DNA of 64,000 bases from Chlorobaculum sp. 24CR (GTDB taxonomy: Bacteria > Bacteroidota > Chlorobiia > Chlorobiales > Chlorobiaceae), in contig NZ_SDGU01000022.1 in the NCBI RefSeq assembly GCF_004118635.1, forward strand, positions 22,319 to 86,318, read 5' to 3'. The position numbers were made by a program, and so were the translations under genes. A model generated the notes under the pieces. The model searched no databases. It was given only the letters and a program-made list of their open reading frames with translations, and was not told the DNA's origin. Below, one piece after another: positions 38,509-48,262 of this stretch (positions within the stretch are counted from its first letter, which is position 1; the number at the start of each line of letters is the position of its first letter).

Positions 38509-39282
38509 ATGATTACCATCAAAAGCGAGCGGGAAATAGAACTGATGCGGGAGGCCGGAGGACTGGTCGCCCGCGTACTCGACATGCTCGAAAAGGAGAT
38601 CGCGCCAGGAGTCTCGACCAAGCGGCTCGACGAACTTGCCGAACAGTTCATCCGGGACCACGACGCCGTGCCGAGTTTTCTGAATTACGCGCCAAAAGGC
38701 GAGCCGGGCGTGACGCCCTATCCGGCGACCCTGTGCGTCTCGATCGACAATGAGGTCGTCCACGGCGTGCCAAGCGCTCGCCGCATTATTGGCGAGGGCG
38801 AAATCGTTTCGGTTGATTGCGGCGCTTACAAGAGCGGTTATCATGGCGATTCGGCGCGGACGTATATCGTCGGCGAAGTCGATCCCGCCGTCCGGCAACT
38901 GGTCGAAGTCACCCGGGAGTGCCTGGCGCTCGGCATCGGACAGGCGGTCGAAGGAAATCGACTGCATGACATTTCGGCGGCAATCGAAAAGCACGCACGC
39001 GCATTCGGTTACAGCGTCATCGAGAACATGGTTGGCCACGGCATCGGCAGCGAGCTGCACGAAGAACCGGCGGTGCCGAATTACGGTCGGCCCCATACCG
39101 GTGTGAAACTTCGCTCCGGAATGACGCTGGCCATCGAGCCGATGATCGCTATCGGCCGTTCGCGCCGTGCGGTGAGCAAGCGGGGCGCATGGGTGGCGGT
39201 GACCGAGGACGGACGCCATTCGGCCCATTTCGAGCATACCATCGCCATCAGGAAAGGGGCGCCTGAAATCCTGACAAAGTAA
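38509..39282 (+). CDS. map: Methionine aminopeptidase, type I
   Basis: A protein of 257 residues. The five metal ligands are visible: the Asp in SVDCGAYKSGYHGDSARTY (two Asp), the His in MVGHGIGSELHEEP, and the Glu in LAIEPMIAIG and in HFEHTIAI. It removes initiator methionine. The secY-map-infA order without adk is as seen here. Confidence 0.97.
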   Translation: MITIKSEREIELMREAGGLVARVLDMLEKEIAPGVSTKRLDELAEQFIRDHDAVPSFLNYAPKGEPGVTPYPATLCVSIDNEVVHGVPSARRIIGEGEIVSVDCGAYKSGYHGDSARTYIVGEVDPAVRQLVEVTRECLALGIGQAVEGNRLHDISAAIEKHARAFGYSVIENMVGHGIGSELHEEPAVPNYGRPHTGVKLRSGMTLAIEPMIAIGRSRRAVSKRGAWVAVTEDGRHSAHFEHTIAIRKGAPEILTK

Positions 39283-39339
39283 CGCGGGCAGGGAGAGCAT
39301 CAGTTTTATATCATAACGATCAGAAAGCGGGGAGATACA

Positions 39340-39558
39340 TTGGCCAAGGAAGAATCAATTGAGGTGGAAGGCGAAATTCTCGAAGCCCTTCCCAATGCGC
39401 AGTTCAGGGTCAAGCTCGAAAACAGCCTTGAGGTGCTTGCCCACGTATCGGGCAAGATCAGGATGCACTACATCCGCATTCTGCCCGGCGACAAGGTCAA
39501 AGTGCAGATTTCTCCGTACGATTTGACCAAAGGCAGGATTACCTACCGGTACAAGTAA
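39340..39558 (+). CDS. infA: Translation initiation factor IF-1
   Basis: A protein of 72 residues with a TTG start at 39340, fixed by the [20 protein letters not shown]-terminus and a GGGGAGA ribosome site. [20 protein letters not shown] is the OB-fold signature. The end KGRITYRYK is standard. Confidence 0.97.
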   Translation: MAKEESIEVEGEILEALPNAQFRVKLENSLEVLAHVSGKIRMHYIRILPGDKVKVQISPYDLTKGRITYRYK

Positions 39559-39633
39559 AAAACAGAAAGAATCGTCCATAATCCGGTTGACTCTTAAGGA
39601 TGTATTTATTACATTACATGCCTTTTCATATTT

Positions 39634-39651
39634 TGGACAGACCGGACAATC
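39634..39651. repeat. Two 9-base GGACA units upstream of rpmJ
   Basis: TGGACAGAC and CGGACAATC are adjacent 9-base units in the infA-rpmJ gap, like the CCGGACAAT repeat at 15655. Confidence 0.5.
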
Positions 39652-39670
39652 TTAGCACGTGGGGTTTACC

Positions 39671-39787
39671 ATGAAAATATATTCGTCTATCAAAAAACGT
39701 TGCGAGCACTGCAGGATTATCAAGCGCAAAGGAAAACGGTACGTGATCTGCAAGGTGAATCCAAGCCACAAGCAGCGCCAGGGGTGA
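39671..39787 (+). CDS. rpmJ: 50S ribosomal protein L36
   Basis: A protein of 38 residues, [20 protein letters not shown]... ending HKQRQG. It is the zinc-binding form with CEHC, a third Cys in VICKV and His in PSHK. It is too short for most gene-length cut-offs but is clear. Confidence 0.97.
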   Translation: MKIYSSIKKRCEHCRIIKRKGKRYVICKVNPSHKQRQG

Positions 39788-39822
39788 TCTTCAGGAATAA
39801 TCAACAGATTTGAGAAAAACAT

Positions 39823-40200
39823 ATGAGGTTAGCTGGGGTTAATTTGCCATTGAACAAACATGCGGTCGTCGGCCTGACCTATGTTTATGGCATCGGGAAA
39901 ACATCCGCCAAGAACATACTCGCCAAAGCCGGAATTGCTCCTGAAAAGAAGATTTCCGAGCTGAGTGACCAGGAGGCGCATGCCATCAGGGAAATTATCA
40001 GCAACGAGTACACCGTCGAAGGTGAGGCTCGCGCAGAGCAGCAGCTCTCCATCAAGCGATTGATGGATATTGGATGCTATCGCGGCCTTCGTCACAGGCG
40101 CTCACTCCCGGTTCGCGGCCAGCGCACCAGCACCAACGCCCGTACCAGAAAAGGCAAGCGCAAGACGGTTGCCGGCAAGAAGAAAGCCGGTAAGAAGTAA
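39823..40200 (+). CDS. rpsM: 30S ribosomal protein S13
   Basis: A protein of 125 residues. [20 protein letters not shown] and [16 protein letters not shown] (helix-two-turn-helix) plus [20 protein letters not shown] match S13. The Lys-rich tail contacts P-site tRNA. Confidence 0.98.
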   Translation: MRLAGVNLPLNKHAVVGLTYVYGIGKTSAKNILAKAGIAPEKKISELSDQEAHAIREIISNEYTVEGEARAEQQLSIKRLMDIGCYRGLRHRRSLPVRGQRTSTNARTRKGKRKTVAGKKKAGKK

Positions 40201-40247
40201 GGCCCGGAGCAATCAAGCAACAAGAGAGATAAAACACCGACAGACTC

Positions 40248-40631
40248 ATGGCAACAGCGAGCAGGAAAAAAAAGAAAGTCAAGGTTACCCCGGAAGGTAC
40301 CGTCCATATCAAGGCTTCGTTCAACAACGTCATGGTGACCATTACCGATACGCTCGGCAATACGGTTTCATGGTCGAGCGCCGGCAAGAACGGCTTCAGG
40401 GGCTCCAAGAAAAATACCCCGTACGCATCGCAGGTGACATCCGAGGCGGCAGCCAAGGAGGCTTATGACCTCGGAATGCGTCACGTCGATGTGCTCATCA
40501 AAGGCCCCGGCGCGGGACGTGATGCTGCCATCAGGGCGCTTCAGGGCGTCGGGCTGGAGGTCAAGACCATCCGTGATATTACGCCGCTTCCGCACAACGG
40601 TTGCAGGCCGCCCAAGCGCAGAAGGGTCTGA
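40248..40631 (+). CDS. rpsK: 30S ribosomal protein S11
   Basis: A protein of 127 residues: [40 protein letters not shown] and the end [11 protein letters not shown] are the S11 signatures. Confidence 0.98.
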   Translation: MATASRKKKKVKVTPEGTVHIKASFNNVMVTITDTLGNTVSWSSAGKNGFRGSKKNTPYASQVTSEAAAKEAYDLGMRHVDVLIKGPGAGRDAAIRALQGVGLEVKTIRDITPLPHNGCRPPKRRRV

Positions 40632-40667
40632 CGGTTATCATCAAGAATTATCAATGTAGCAATTGCA

Positions 40668-41279
40668 ATGGCACGATTCAGAGGGTCAATTACCAAGGTT
40701 TCTCGCAGGCTGGGGATAGCTCTTTCACCAAAGGCTGAAAAATATCTGGAACGCCGTCCGTACGCTCCGGGCGAACACGGCCAGTCCCGCAGGGGCAAGG
40801 TTTCGGAATATGCGCTCCAGCTCAGAGAAAAGCAGAAGATGAAATATCTCTACGGCATTCTCGAAAAGCAGTTCAGGAACTACTACAAGAAAGCGGTTTC
40901 GCAGCGCGGCGTCACCGGCGACAACTTGGTCAGGCTCCTTGAAAGGCGCTTCGACAACGTCGTCTATCGTTGCGGATTCTCTCCGTCACGCGCAGGTGCC
41001 CGTCAGCTCGTTTCACACGGCCATATGCTCATCAACGGCAAGAAGGTCAATATTCCTTCCTATCTCGTCGCTCCTGGCGATCAGATCGAGTTCCGCCAGA
41101 AGAGCCGCAATCTCGACGCGGTGGCCGATTCGCTGAACAAAGCCTCAGAATCGAGGATTCCCGCATGGATCCAGGTGGACAAAGCCAACAGAAAAGCAGC
41201 ATTTCTTGCCATTCCCGAGCGCGTGGATGTGCAGGAGCCCTATAACGAACAGCTTGTTGTTGAGTTGTACTCCAAGTGA
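40668..41279 (+). CDS. rpsD: 30S ribosomal protein S4
   Basis: A protein of 203 residues. The N-terminal [20 protein letters not shown] region lacks zinc-binding cysteines. The S4 RNA-binding domain follows: [20 protein letters not shown] and [18 protein letters not shown]. In E. coli it represses the alpha operon. Confidence 0.98.
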   Translation: MARFRGSITKVSRRLGIALSPKAEKYLERRPYAPGEHGQSRRGKVSEYALQLREKQKMKYLYGILEKQFRNYYKKAVSQRGVTGDNLVRLLERRFDNVVYRCGFSPSRAGARQLVSHGHMLINGKKVNIPSYLVAPGDQIEFRQKSRNLDAVADSLNKASESRIPAWIQVDKANRKAAFLAIPERVDVQEPYNEQLVVELYSK

Positions 41280-41308
41280 TTTTTTTGAATCCTTAAGGTA
41301 GCAAGACT

Positions 41309-42295
41309 ATGATATACCAGATGCAGATGCCTGCAAAGATCGATGTGGATGAAACAACCCACACCGGCAGTTTCGGGCGCTTCATCGCCCAGCCGCTGGA
41401 GAGGGGATACGGAGTTACGCTGGGCAATGCCATGAGAAGGGTTCTGCTGGCCTCTCTTCCCGGCGCAGCTATCACCGGGATCAAGATAGATGGTGTTTTT
41501 CACGAGTTTTCAACCATCGAGGGCGTTCGCGAAGATGTGCCTGAGATTGTGTTGAACCTCAAAAAGGTTCGATTCAGGTCGAGCTGCAAGCGCAGTTGCA
41601 AAACAACCCTGACGCTTGCCGGACCGAAAGATTTTGTCGCCGGAGACATTGTCGCCCATGACGGCGAGTTCGAGGTGCTCAACAAGGATATGCATATCGC
41701 TACGATCAATTCGGAGGCGACCGTCACCATCGACATCTATGTCGGACGGGGACGCGGTTACGTGCCCGCCGAGGAGAATCGCAGCGAAGGAATGCCGATC
41801 GGCTTCATCGCCATCGACTCGATCTTCACGCCGATCCGCAACGTCAGGCTGACCGTAGAGAACACCCGCGTCGGTCAGAGAACCGACTATGAGAAGATGA
41901 TTCTCGATGTCGATACCGACGGCTCGATCACGCCCGACGACGCCATCAGCCTCGCCGGAAAGATCATCAACGACCATGTCACCTTTTTTGCCAACTTCTC
42001 TCCGACCGAAGAGGAGTTCTCCGAAGAGGAGTACAAGCAGCTCGACGACGAATTCGAAAGCATGCGTAAACTCCTTTATACCAAGATTGAGGATCTCGAC
42101 CTTTCGGTTCGTTCGCACAACTGCCTGAGGCTCGCCGAAATCGACACGCTTGGCGACTTGGTCTCCAGAAGGGAAGATGAGCTGCTCAACTACAAGAACT
42201 TCGGCAAAAAGTCACTGACCGAACTGAAAGAACAGCTCGAAAAGTTCAACCTCAAGTTCGGGATGGATATTACCCGTTACCAGATGAAGGGTTGA
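41309..42295 (+). CDS. rpoA: RNA polymerase alpha subunit
   Basis: A protein of 328 residues. The N-terminal dimerisation domain contains [20 protein letters not shown] and [20 protein letters not shown]. The C-terminal domain (residues ~250-328) contains [20 protein letters not shown] and [14 protein letters not shown], the UP-element and activator contact surface. Confidence 0.98.
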   Translation: MIYQMQMPAKIDVDETTHTGSFGRFIAQPLERGYGVTLGNAMRRVLLASLPGAAITGIKIDGVFHEFSTIEGVREDVPEIVLNLKKVRFRSSCKRSCKTTLTLAGPKDFVAGDIVAHDGEFEVLNKDMHIATINSEATVTIDIYVGRGRGYVPAEENRSEGMPIGFIAIDSIFTPIRNVRLTVENTRVGQRTDYEKMILDVDTDGSITPDDAISLAGKIINDHVTFFANFSPTEEEFSEEEYKQLDDEFESMRKLLYTKIEDLDLSVRSHNCLRLAEIDTLGDLVSRREDELLNYKNFGKKSLTELKEQLEKFNLKFGMDITRYQMKG

Positions 42296-42342
42296 GAAAG
42301 GTCTTTTGTTTTATTGAACATCAATGAGAGCGGAAACAAGCA

Positions 42343-42816
42343 ATGCGTAAAGTCAAGCCAGCAAGGAAACTCGGGAGAACGGCCGCCCATAGAAAAGCAA
42401 CCCTGTCGAATCTTTCGACACAACTGCTGATTCACAAGCGTATCGAGACCACCGAGGCGAAAGCCAAGGAAACCCGCAAGGTCGTCGAGAAAATCATCAC
42501 CAAAGCGCGTAAGGGTACGCACCACGCCCAGCGTGAGATTTTTGGCGCCCTTCGTGACAAAGAGGCTGTCCGCGAGCTTTTTGAGGAGATCGTGGGACGG
42601 ATCGGTTCGCGCCCCGGCGGATACACCCGTATTATCAAACTCGCTCCCCGTTTTGGTGATGCTGCCAAGATGGCCGTCATCGAGCTGGTCGATTTTGTCG
42701 AGGCTCCGTCCGCCGCGCCGGTAGCCGCCAGACAGGATCGCTCGAAGCGTGTCAAAGGCTCGAAGAAAGCCGAAGCCGAGTCGCAGGAGAAAGAGGGAGA
42801 CGAAGCCGCCGAATAA
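42343..42816 (+). CDS. rplQ: 50S ribosomal protein L17
   Basis: A protein of 157 residues. [19 protein letters not shown] and [19 protein letters not shown] match L17. The last ~40 residues are an extra charged, Ala/Lys/Glu-rich tail ([20 protein letters not shown]...) beyond the ~120-residue core. It ends the supercluster. Confidence 0.97.
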   Translation: MRKVKPARKLGRTAAHRKATLSNLSTQLLIHKRIETTEAKAKETRKVVEKIITKARKGTHHAQREIFGALRDKEAVRELFEEIVGRIGSRPGGYTRIIKLAPRFGDAAKMAVIELVDFVEAPSAAPVAARQDRSKRVKGSKKAEAESQEKEGDEAAE

Positions 42817-42876
42817 AAGCGACGCTCTCCAGACGACAAAAAAACACGGTAGTCATCGTTCGCGCGATCTTTTTGA

Positions 42877-43530
42877 TCACCAGCGGGCGATGACTATCTG
42901 CTTTTCAGAGAACATCGGATCGATTTCGCCGATCGGCAGTTGATCCACGGAGGCCGGGAATCCGAGATTTTTCTCCCTCATCATCACCGCGTCGGCAATC
43001 TCCTCGTCAAGCGTTCCCCCCTTGAGGCAGATGAGCACACCATCGCGCTTGAGCAGCCGGGCGCTGTAGGCGCACAGCTCTTCGAGCGGCGCAACCTGGC
43101 GGCTGAGCACCGTATCGAAAATCACCCCCTTCAGCTCCTCGACCCTCGAATGCAGGGCAATGACGTTCTCAAGTCCAAGTTCCTTTATCATCGCTTTGCA
43201 GGCGGAGATTTTTTTTCCGGTGGAGTCAACCAGCAGGAATGAGGTTTCGGGAAAAAGAATGGCCAGAGGAATGCCCGGCAAGCCGCCGCCGGTGCCGAGG
43301 TCGAGCACTTTTTCGCCGGGCCTGAAGTCGTGGATGCGGGCGACCAGCAGCGAGTGAAACACATGCTTGACAATGACCGGCGCGTGCTCCTTGCGGCTGA
43401 CGAGATTCACCTTGAGGTTCCATGATTCGAGAAGTTCGGCATAGCGAACCAGAAGCTTCAGGGCATTTTTTGTAACGGGGATGCCGTGCTGACGGCAAAG
43501 ACCCTCGATCAGGCGCAGCTCATTCTGCAT
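42877..43530 (-). CDS. rsmG: 16S rRNA (guanine527-N7)-methyltransferase
   Basis: A protein of 217 residues. [20 protein letters not shown] and [20 protein letters not shown] (SAM motif I) followed by [20 protein letters not shown] identify RsmG/GidB. It methylates G527 of 16S rRNA; loss gives low-level streptomycin resistance in other bacteria. It is convergent with rplQ. Confidence 0.95.
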   Translation of the reverse strand: MQNELRLIEGLCRQHGIPVTKNALKLLVRYAELLESWNLKVNLVSRKEHAPVIVKHVFHSLLVARIHDFRPGEKVLDLGTGGGLPGIPLAILFPETSFLLVDSTGKKISACKAMIKELGLENVIALHSRVEELKGVIFDTVLSRQVAPLEELCAYSARLLKRDGVLICLKGGTLDEEIADAVMMREKNLGFPASVDQLPIGEIDPMFSEKQIVIARW

Positions 43531-43729
43531 GACGAATCGTTCGCTGGGATGGTGAAAAAAAATCGCACATCTTGAAAAAACGACATTTTGCCGCCAATGG
43601 CAAATGTTCAGTGGCCCTGGAGAAATGCCCGGCGCGACTCTCTGGGAAAATGTCGTACATTAAAAGGTCAAGGTCAGGTCAGGGACCATCTCCTGACCCT
43701 TGCAAGTTCAGAACGATAGCGATGACGCA

Positions 43730-44854
43730 ATGAAGCAGATAGCCGATAATCATGTTTTTGCCGTGGTCATGGCGGGAGGAATTGGCAGCAAACTGTGGCC
43801 CCTTTCGAGAAAGAAATCCCCCAAGCAGTTTCTCCATTTCTTTGACGGCGGAACGATGATCCGCAAAACGGTTGAACGAATCGCCGGAGTCGTCCGGATG
43901 GAGAACATCCTCATCATTACCGGCAAGCAGCACTGGCGGCTGGTCAACGATTCGCTTCCCGATTTCGACGCCGACAATATCATCATCGAACCAACCATCC
44001 GTGATACGGCCACCTGCATCGCGCTGGCGACCACCTTCATCCGCAAGCGTGATCCCGACGCCGTGACCATCGTGCTGCCCGCCGACCATCTCGTGCTCGA
44101 CGAAGAGCAGTTCCTGAAGACTGTCGCCAAGGGTGTGGGCCTCGCGCGCGAGCAGCGCGGCCTGATTACCGTCGGCATTCATCCCGACCGTCCGGAGACG
44201 CGCTACGGCTACATCCAGGTCGAGCCGTCGGTTATGATCGGCGAAGAGAACGACGATCCGGCAGACGACGACATTGCGCTGTTCCGGGTGAAAACCTTTG
44301 CCGAGAAGCCCGATATTGCCACAGCCGAGCAGTTTCTGCAAAGTCGCGATTTCTGGTGGAACAGCGGAGTGTTCATCTGGCACGTCGATGACATCAGCCG
44401 GGAGTACCGGCGCTCGCTGCCCGACCTGTTCGAGGACATGCAGAACATTCACGCCTTTATCGGCACTGAGCGCCAGGAGTCGGTGATCGAGGATGTTTAC
44501 AGTTGGATTCACCCGGTCTCGATTGCTTACGGCATCATGGAGAAGGCCGAGAAGGTTTTTATGCTCGCCGGCAATTTCGGCTGGACCGATCTGGGAAGCT
44601 GGGACGAGGTCATCAAGGTCGGGCTTGGCCTCGAAGGGCGCGACATGGACGGCAGCGAGGTCATCATGCTCGACTCGAAAGATGTCTTCGTTCGCAAGCC
44701 CCACGGCAAGGCGGTGGTGACCATCGGAGTCGATGACCTCATCGTGGTCGATACGCCTGACGCGCTCCTGATCTGCCGGAAGGAACAGTCGGGCGAGGTA
44801 TCGAAAGCGGTGGAGATGATGCGGCGTGAAGAGGGGCTGGAGGGGTTTTTATAG
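43730..44854 (+). CDS. manC: Mannose-1-phosphate guanylyltransferase
   Basis: A protein of 374 residues from ATG 43730. The nucleotidyltransferase signature is FAVVMAGGIGSKLWPLSRKK; most relatives have GTRLWP, here GSKLWP. RDTATCIALATTFI, VLPADHLVLDE, AEKPD and FWWNSGVFIW follow the ManC/Man1P pattern, and the C-terminal part is a left-handed helix. It makes GDP-mannose for surface polysaccharides. It is the short form without the phosphomannose isomerase domain. Confidence 0.9.
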   Translation: MKQIADNHVFAVVMAGGIGSKLWPLSRKKSPKQFLHFFDGGTMIRKTVERIAGVVRMENILIITGKQHWRLVNDSLPDFDADNIIIEPTIRDTATCIALATTFIRKRDPDAVTIVLPADHLVLDEEQFLKTVAKGVGLAREQRGLITVGIHPDRPETRYGYIQVEPSVMIGEENDDPADDDIALFRVKTFAEKPDIATAEQFLQSRDFWWNSGVFIWHVDDISREYRRSLPDLFEDMQNIHAFIGTERQESVIEDVYSWIHPVSIAYGIMEKAEKVFMLAGNFGWTDLGSWDEVIKVGLGLEGRDMDGSEVIMLDSKDVFVRKPHGKAVVTIGVDDLIVVDTPDALLICRKEQSGEVSKAVEMMRREEGLEGFL

Positions 44855-44872
44855 GAGGATTTTGATCGTCCT

Positions 44873-44936
44873 CCCCGGCTTGAAAGCCGGGGCAACATGA
44901 ATGGAAGAGGTTTGAATGTCCGTCGGGCTAAAGCCC
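44873..44936. repeat. Pair of AAAG-centred palindromes after manC
   Basis: CCCCGGCTTGAAAGCCGGGG (44873-44892) and GGGCTAAAGCCC (44925-44936) have the same design as the pair at 21508-21562 (CTTTAG core on the other strand), with different flanks. Confidence 0.75.
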
Positions 44937-44984
44937 TCCTGAATATGAACAAGTCTGGGCAATGTGATTGCAGCAGCATAAATG

Positions 44985-45016
44985 AAAAAGCCGGAGGCAA
45001 TTTGCTCCGGCTTTTT
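44985..45016. terminator. Bidirectional terminator between manC and cysS
   Basis: AAAAAGCCGGAG (44985-44996) pairs with CTCCGGCTTTTT (45005-45016); it has T-runs on both strands and lies between two convergent genes. Confidence 0.9.
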
Positions 45017-45020
45017 GCGT

Positions 45021-46475
45021 TCAGGCTTTTTTTCTTGACCAGGTTGCGCCCTCTTTGGTGTCCTTGACTTCGATGCCGCGCTGGAGCAGCAGGTCGCGGA
45101 TTTTGTCGCTGGTGGCGAAGTCTTTGCTGGCGCGCGCCTCCTTGCGGAGTTCGAGCAGCACCGCCATGACGTCGTCGAGCGTCCGGGCGCTCTGGCCGCT
45201 CTGTCCGGCCAGCAGCTCGTTGCGGTTTTTCAGAATGCCGAGCACCTTTCCAGCGAACGTGTCGAAAAGCGCCAGAGCGCCGGTTTTCGATTTGGCGTCG
45301 AGGCTGCCCTTGTCGAGCGCGCCGTTGAGCGCCTTGGCGAACTCGAAGATCACCGAGATGGCGACCGGCGTGTTGAAGTCGTCGTTCAAGGCGTCGGTGA
45401 TTTTCTCGTCGAACGCCGCCACATCGATTTGCCCGCCGCCTTCCGGAGTTTCCACCACTCTTTTATACGTCTCCTGCAACTTCTCGAAGCCGGACTGCGA
45501 GGCTTTGATGGCTGCTTCGGAGAAATCGAGCGGGGAGCGGTAGTGCGATTGCAGGATGAAGAAACGGATCACCAGCGGCTCGAAGGTGTTGAACAGCTCC
45601 TTGAGGTTGATGAAGTTTTTGAGCGACTTGCCCATCTTGACGCCATCGACCGTCACCATGTTGTTGTGCATCCAGTAGCGCACGAAGGGCTTGCCGGTGG
45701 CCGCCTCGGACTGGGCGATCTCGCAGTCGTGGTGCGGGAACTTGTTCTCCATGCCGCCGCCGTGGATGTCGATCGTGTCGCCGAGGTACTTCATCGCCAT
45801 CGCCGAGCACTCCAGATGCCAGCCGGGGTAGCCCTCGCCCCACGGCGATGGCCACTTCATGATGTGGCCCGGCTCGGCCTTTTTCCAGAGCGCGAAGTCT
45901 GAGGGGTTGCGCTTGTCGGAGCGATCCGCGACGCGCCCGCCCGACTGCAACGCCTCCTGGTCGGTGCGGCCCGAGAGCTTGCCGTATCCGGCGAACGAGT
46001 TGACATCGAAATAGATGTTGCCGCCCGCCTCGTAAGCGTGGCCGGTTTCGACCAGCCGCTCGACCAGCGCGATCTGCTCCGGGATGTGGCCGGTGGCGGT
46101 TGGCGCGATGTTCGGGCGCTCGACGCCGAGCCGGTCCATATCCTCGTAAAAGCTGCGTGTGTAGAACTGCGCCACCTCCATCGGCTCGATGCGCTCCTGC
46201 CGGGCCTGCTTCTGGATTTTGTCCTCCCCCTCGTCGGCGTCGTCGGTCAGGTGGCCCACGTCGGTGATGTTCTGCACATATTTGACCTTCAGCCCCACGT
46301 GGCGCATCCAGCGCACCACCACGTCGAACGACACATAGCTCTTGGCGTGACCGAGATGGGCGTGGCCATAGACGGTCGGCCCGCAGACATAGACGGTGGC
46401 GATGCCAGGATGAAGCGGTTCAAATGGTTCTTTCGTGCGGCTGAGGGAGTTGTAGATAGTGAGAGAAGAGGACAT
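45021..46475 (-). CDS. cysS: Cysteinyl-tRNA synthetase
   Basis: A protein of 484 residues. The zinc-site Cys is in [19 protein letters not shown], which also holds the HIGH motif (HAHLGHAK). The other zinc ligands are in [10 protein letters not shown] and [11 protein letters not shown]. The KMSKS loop is KMGKSLKN, and the DALR-like C-terminal domain follows. A TTG-N19-TAACTTTT promoter-like element lies upstream. Confidence 0.97.
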   Translation of the reverse strand: MSSSLTIYNSLSRTKEPFEPLHPGIATVYVCGPTVYGHAHLGHAKSYVSFDVVVRWMRHVGLKVKYVQNITDVGHLTDDADEGEDKIQKQARQERIEPMEVAQFYTRSFYEDMDRLGVERPNIAPTATGHIPEQIALVERLVETGHAYEAGGNIYFDVNSFAGYGKLSGRTDQEALQSGGRVADRSDKRNPSDFALWKKAEPGHIMKWPSPWGEGYPGWHLECSAMAMKYLGDTIDIHGGGMENKFPHHDCEIAQSEAATGKPFVRYWMHNNMVTVDGVKMGKSLKNFINLKELFNTFEPLVIRFFILQSHYRSPLDFSEAAIKASQSGFEKLQETYKRVVETPEGGGQIDVAAFDEKITDALNDDFNTPVAISVIFEFAKALNGALDKGSLDAKSKTGALALFDTFAGKVLGILKNRNELLAGQSGQSARTLDDVMAVLLELRKEARASKDFATSDKIRDLLLQRGIEVKDTKEGATWSRKKA

Positions 46476-46527
46476 TCGGATAGCGAAATAGGTTGGCGAA
46501 TCCCGGATCGTGGCCGGGAAATGTCGT

Positions 46528-46557
46528 AAAAGTTAAACATTTGGCTCTGTAAGGCAA
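46528..46557 (-). promoter_or_regulatory. cysS promoter (TTG-N19-TAACTTTT)
   Basis: On the minus strand TTG (complement of 46555-46557) is followed after exactly 19 bases by TAACTTTT (complement of 46528-46535). The start codon is 53 bases downstream of the -7 element. Confidence 0.5.
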
Positions 46558-46618
46558 GGCTTTTCAGCGGCTCTGCGTTCCGAATTTTACCCGATTCCGG
46601 GAACGGGCGCGTCGCCGC

Positions 46619-46900
46619 TCATTGCGACCTGATCGCGCCCGTAATCTTCCAGATCACCGGATAGCCGTCGAGCCTCTCCGGCAGGCGGGCTTTTGTCTCC
46701 GCGTTGTCGCGGGCGAGGCCGACCACGATGGCCTCCCCGCCCTTTCCATCCCGTCCGACGCCCACCGACGCCACGTCGGGCAGGGCGAGCAGCTCCGCTT
46801 CGTGGGCGCGTTTTACTTCGCTGATTGTTTTCATCTCCGTTGCTTTTGTGCAATTGGCCGTTATTGTCAACAGGCAGAGAAAGAGAATCCGGCGCGCCAT
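46619..46900 (-). CDS. Small exported protein resembling the N-terminal domain of the upstream protease
   Basis: A protein of 93 residues from ATG 46900, which overlaps the upstream stop (TGATG), so translation is coupled. The N-terminus MARRILFLCLLTITANCTKA is a signal peptide, possibly a lipoprotein (ANC). The body (LPDVASVGVGRDGKGGEAIV...LPERLDGYPVIWKITGAI) has the same plan as residues ~25-80 of the upstream protease: V-x-x-x-G-x-G, then an 'I/V-V' strand, then a 'dGxPx-x-V/I' end. It could be a free-standing pro-domain acting as inhibitor or chaperone of the protease. That relation is inferred from the pattern. Confidence 0.7.
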   Translation of the reverse strand: MARRILFLCLLTITANCTKATEMKTISEVKRAHEAELLALPDVASVGVGRDGKGGEAIVVGLARDNAETKARLPERLDGYPVIWKITGAIRSQ

Positions 46901-47898
46901 CACAGGCTCACTCCGAGGATGCTGAAGACGTTCTGGATTCTGTTGATGATCGTTACCTCGTCGCTGCCCGCAAAGAGCAGGCCGACGAGGTTGTTCGAGG
47001 TGTCGAGCACCGCCGAGCCGCTGTCGCCGCCCTGGCTCATCGCTCCGGCGAGCAACTGGTCGTGGAACTGCGCGACCCGGCCGCCGCCGTAACTGACGTT
47101 GGCCGTCACGTCGATCTGCTCGATCACCCCGTTCGTCAGCCCGGTGGTGCGTCCGCTCTTTTTGACCGCCATGCCGAGCGCGCCCTCCGCCGTGCCCGAA
47201 ATCGCGCCGAGGCCGAGAATGTCGTTCTGCACATCCGCCGGATTCAGCGGACGGGCAAGCGCGGCATCGACCAGATTCTCCGCGGCCTGCACCGATATGG
47301 CTTGCAGCCGCGTATCGCTGCCGGTGACGGCGGCAAGGAGATTGCAGACGTCGGCGATGGAGTTGGCTATCGGGCAGGCGCTCGACGAACCGTTGTAGAT
47401 AATGGGCACGAATTCGGCCAGCTCGGCAATCTTGTCGGCGGGGTTCAGCCCGCCGTCATACGGCCCCGGCTGGAGAATCGCGTCGCCAATCGCCGCATCG
47501 TTGCTGTTGGCCAGCACGTGGTTGTTCGACAAAATGAGCAACTCGCCGTTCTTGCGCACCAGGCAGCCGAGCGTTCCGGCTGTGATCTCGAAATGGCCGA
47601 TGCTCACCCCGCCGGGCGCGGGCCGGAACCTGCCGGTTGGAGGCGCGAACGCCCGGATGCGCCCGGTCGCCACCACATCGGTCGGAACGCCATCGACCGC
47701 CTTCGGCACCATTTCTGAACTGAGCAGCTTCGCCGATGGCTCTTTCTTTTCGACGGAGCAGACAATGCTCAACTGGCCGGTCTTCTCGCCAGCGGTTTTT
47801 TTGTAGCCGATCCCAGTGGCCACAACGTTCTTGCGCCCCATCAGCGACGAGCGGACGGAACCGAGAAGCGGGATGATCGTAGAGAGAATGGTTTCCAT
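46900..47898 (-). CDS. NAL1-like/trypsin-fold serine protease
   Basis: A protein of 332 residues from ATG 47898, after an AAAGGAGTG ribosome site. Residues 20-85 form a small N-terminal domain (NVVATGIGYKK...AVDGVPTDVVATG). The protease core has the His in LLILSNNHVLANSN and the Ser in MSQGGDSGSAVLD; the Asp is less obvious, perhaps in GGLNPADKIAEL. The pattern is that of the trypsin-like NAL1 group, common in bacteria with unknown substrates. There is no clear signal peptide, though the first 20 residues (METILSTIIPLLGSV) are hydrophobic. It is coupled to the small downstream gene. Confidence 0.75.
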   Translation of the reverse strand: METILSTIIPLLGSVRSSLMGRKNVVATGIGYKKTAGEKTGQLSIVCSVEKKEPSAKLLSSEMVPKAVDGVPTDVVATGRIRAFAPPTGRFRPAPGGVSIGHFEITAGTLGCLVRKNGELLILSNNHVLANSNDAAIGDAILQPGPYDGGLNPADKIAELAEFVPIIYNGSSSACPIANSIADVCNLLAAVTGSDTRLQAISVQAAENLVDAALARPLNPADVQNDILGLGAISGTAEGALGMAVKKSGRTTGLTNGVIEQIDVTANVSYGGGRVAQFHDQLLAGAMSQGGDSGSAVLDTSNNLVGLLFAGSDEVTIINRIQNVFSILGVSL

Positions 47899-48262
47899 GA
47901 TGCACTCCTTTGTTTTGAATTTGAAAGGAAGCACTGCCGAGACGGGTAATACTGTTGAAGTTTACGAAAAAGAAGGAGAAATCGCGCTCATTCGAGCGGG
48001 TTGCCGTGTCGATGACCAACGGCGTCGGCGGCTATCTGCCGAAGCGCCAATGAGGCATGAACGCGCTGAATGCGTACATTGCAGCAAAAGGCCGGATGGT
48101 TCGTTCGCCCCGTTTTCCGAAAGCTGCGCTGACGCTCAAGGTCTCAAAATCGCGCAAGCAAGCCGCTCCTCTCGCGTTCTGAATTGCTTTGCGCATCGGC
48201 CCGCCAGGCGAGTCGCCAGTTTTCTGTCGATCTGAAAAAACCAACAAAGGAGACATATCGTT
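47899..48262. other. Intergenic region, no gene recognised
   Basis: The 364-base gap between the divergent protease and DUF302 genes has only a 41-codon open frame at 48058 (MNALNAYIAAKGRM...) without a family match. The ribosome site AAAGGAGA precedes the DUF302 gene. Confidence 0.5.

Noticed and set aside
39588..39616. Sigma-70 style promoter (TTGACT...TACATT) before rpmJ
   Set aside because: The -10 part is poor, and the region does not show the TTG-N19 pattern seen elsewhere; it was not strong enough to list.
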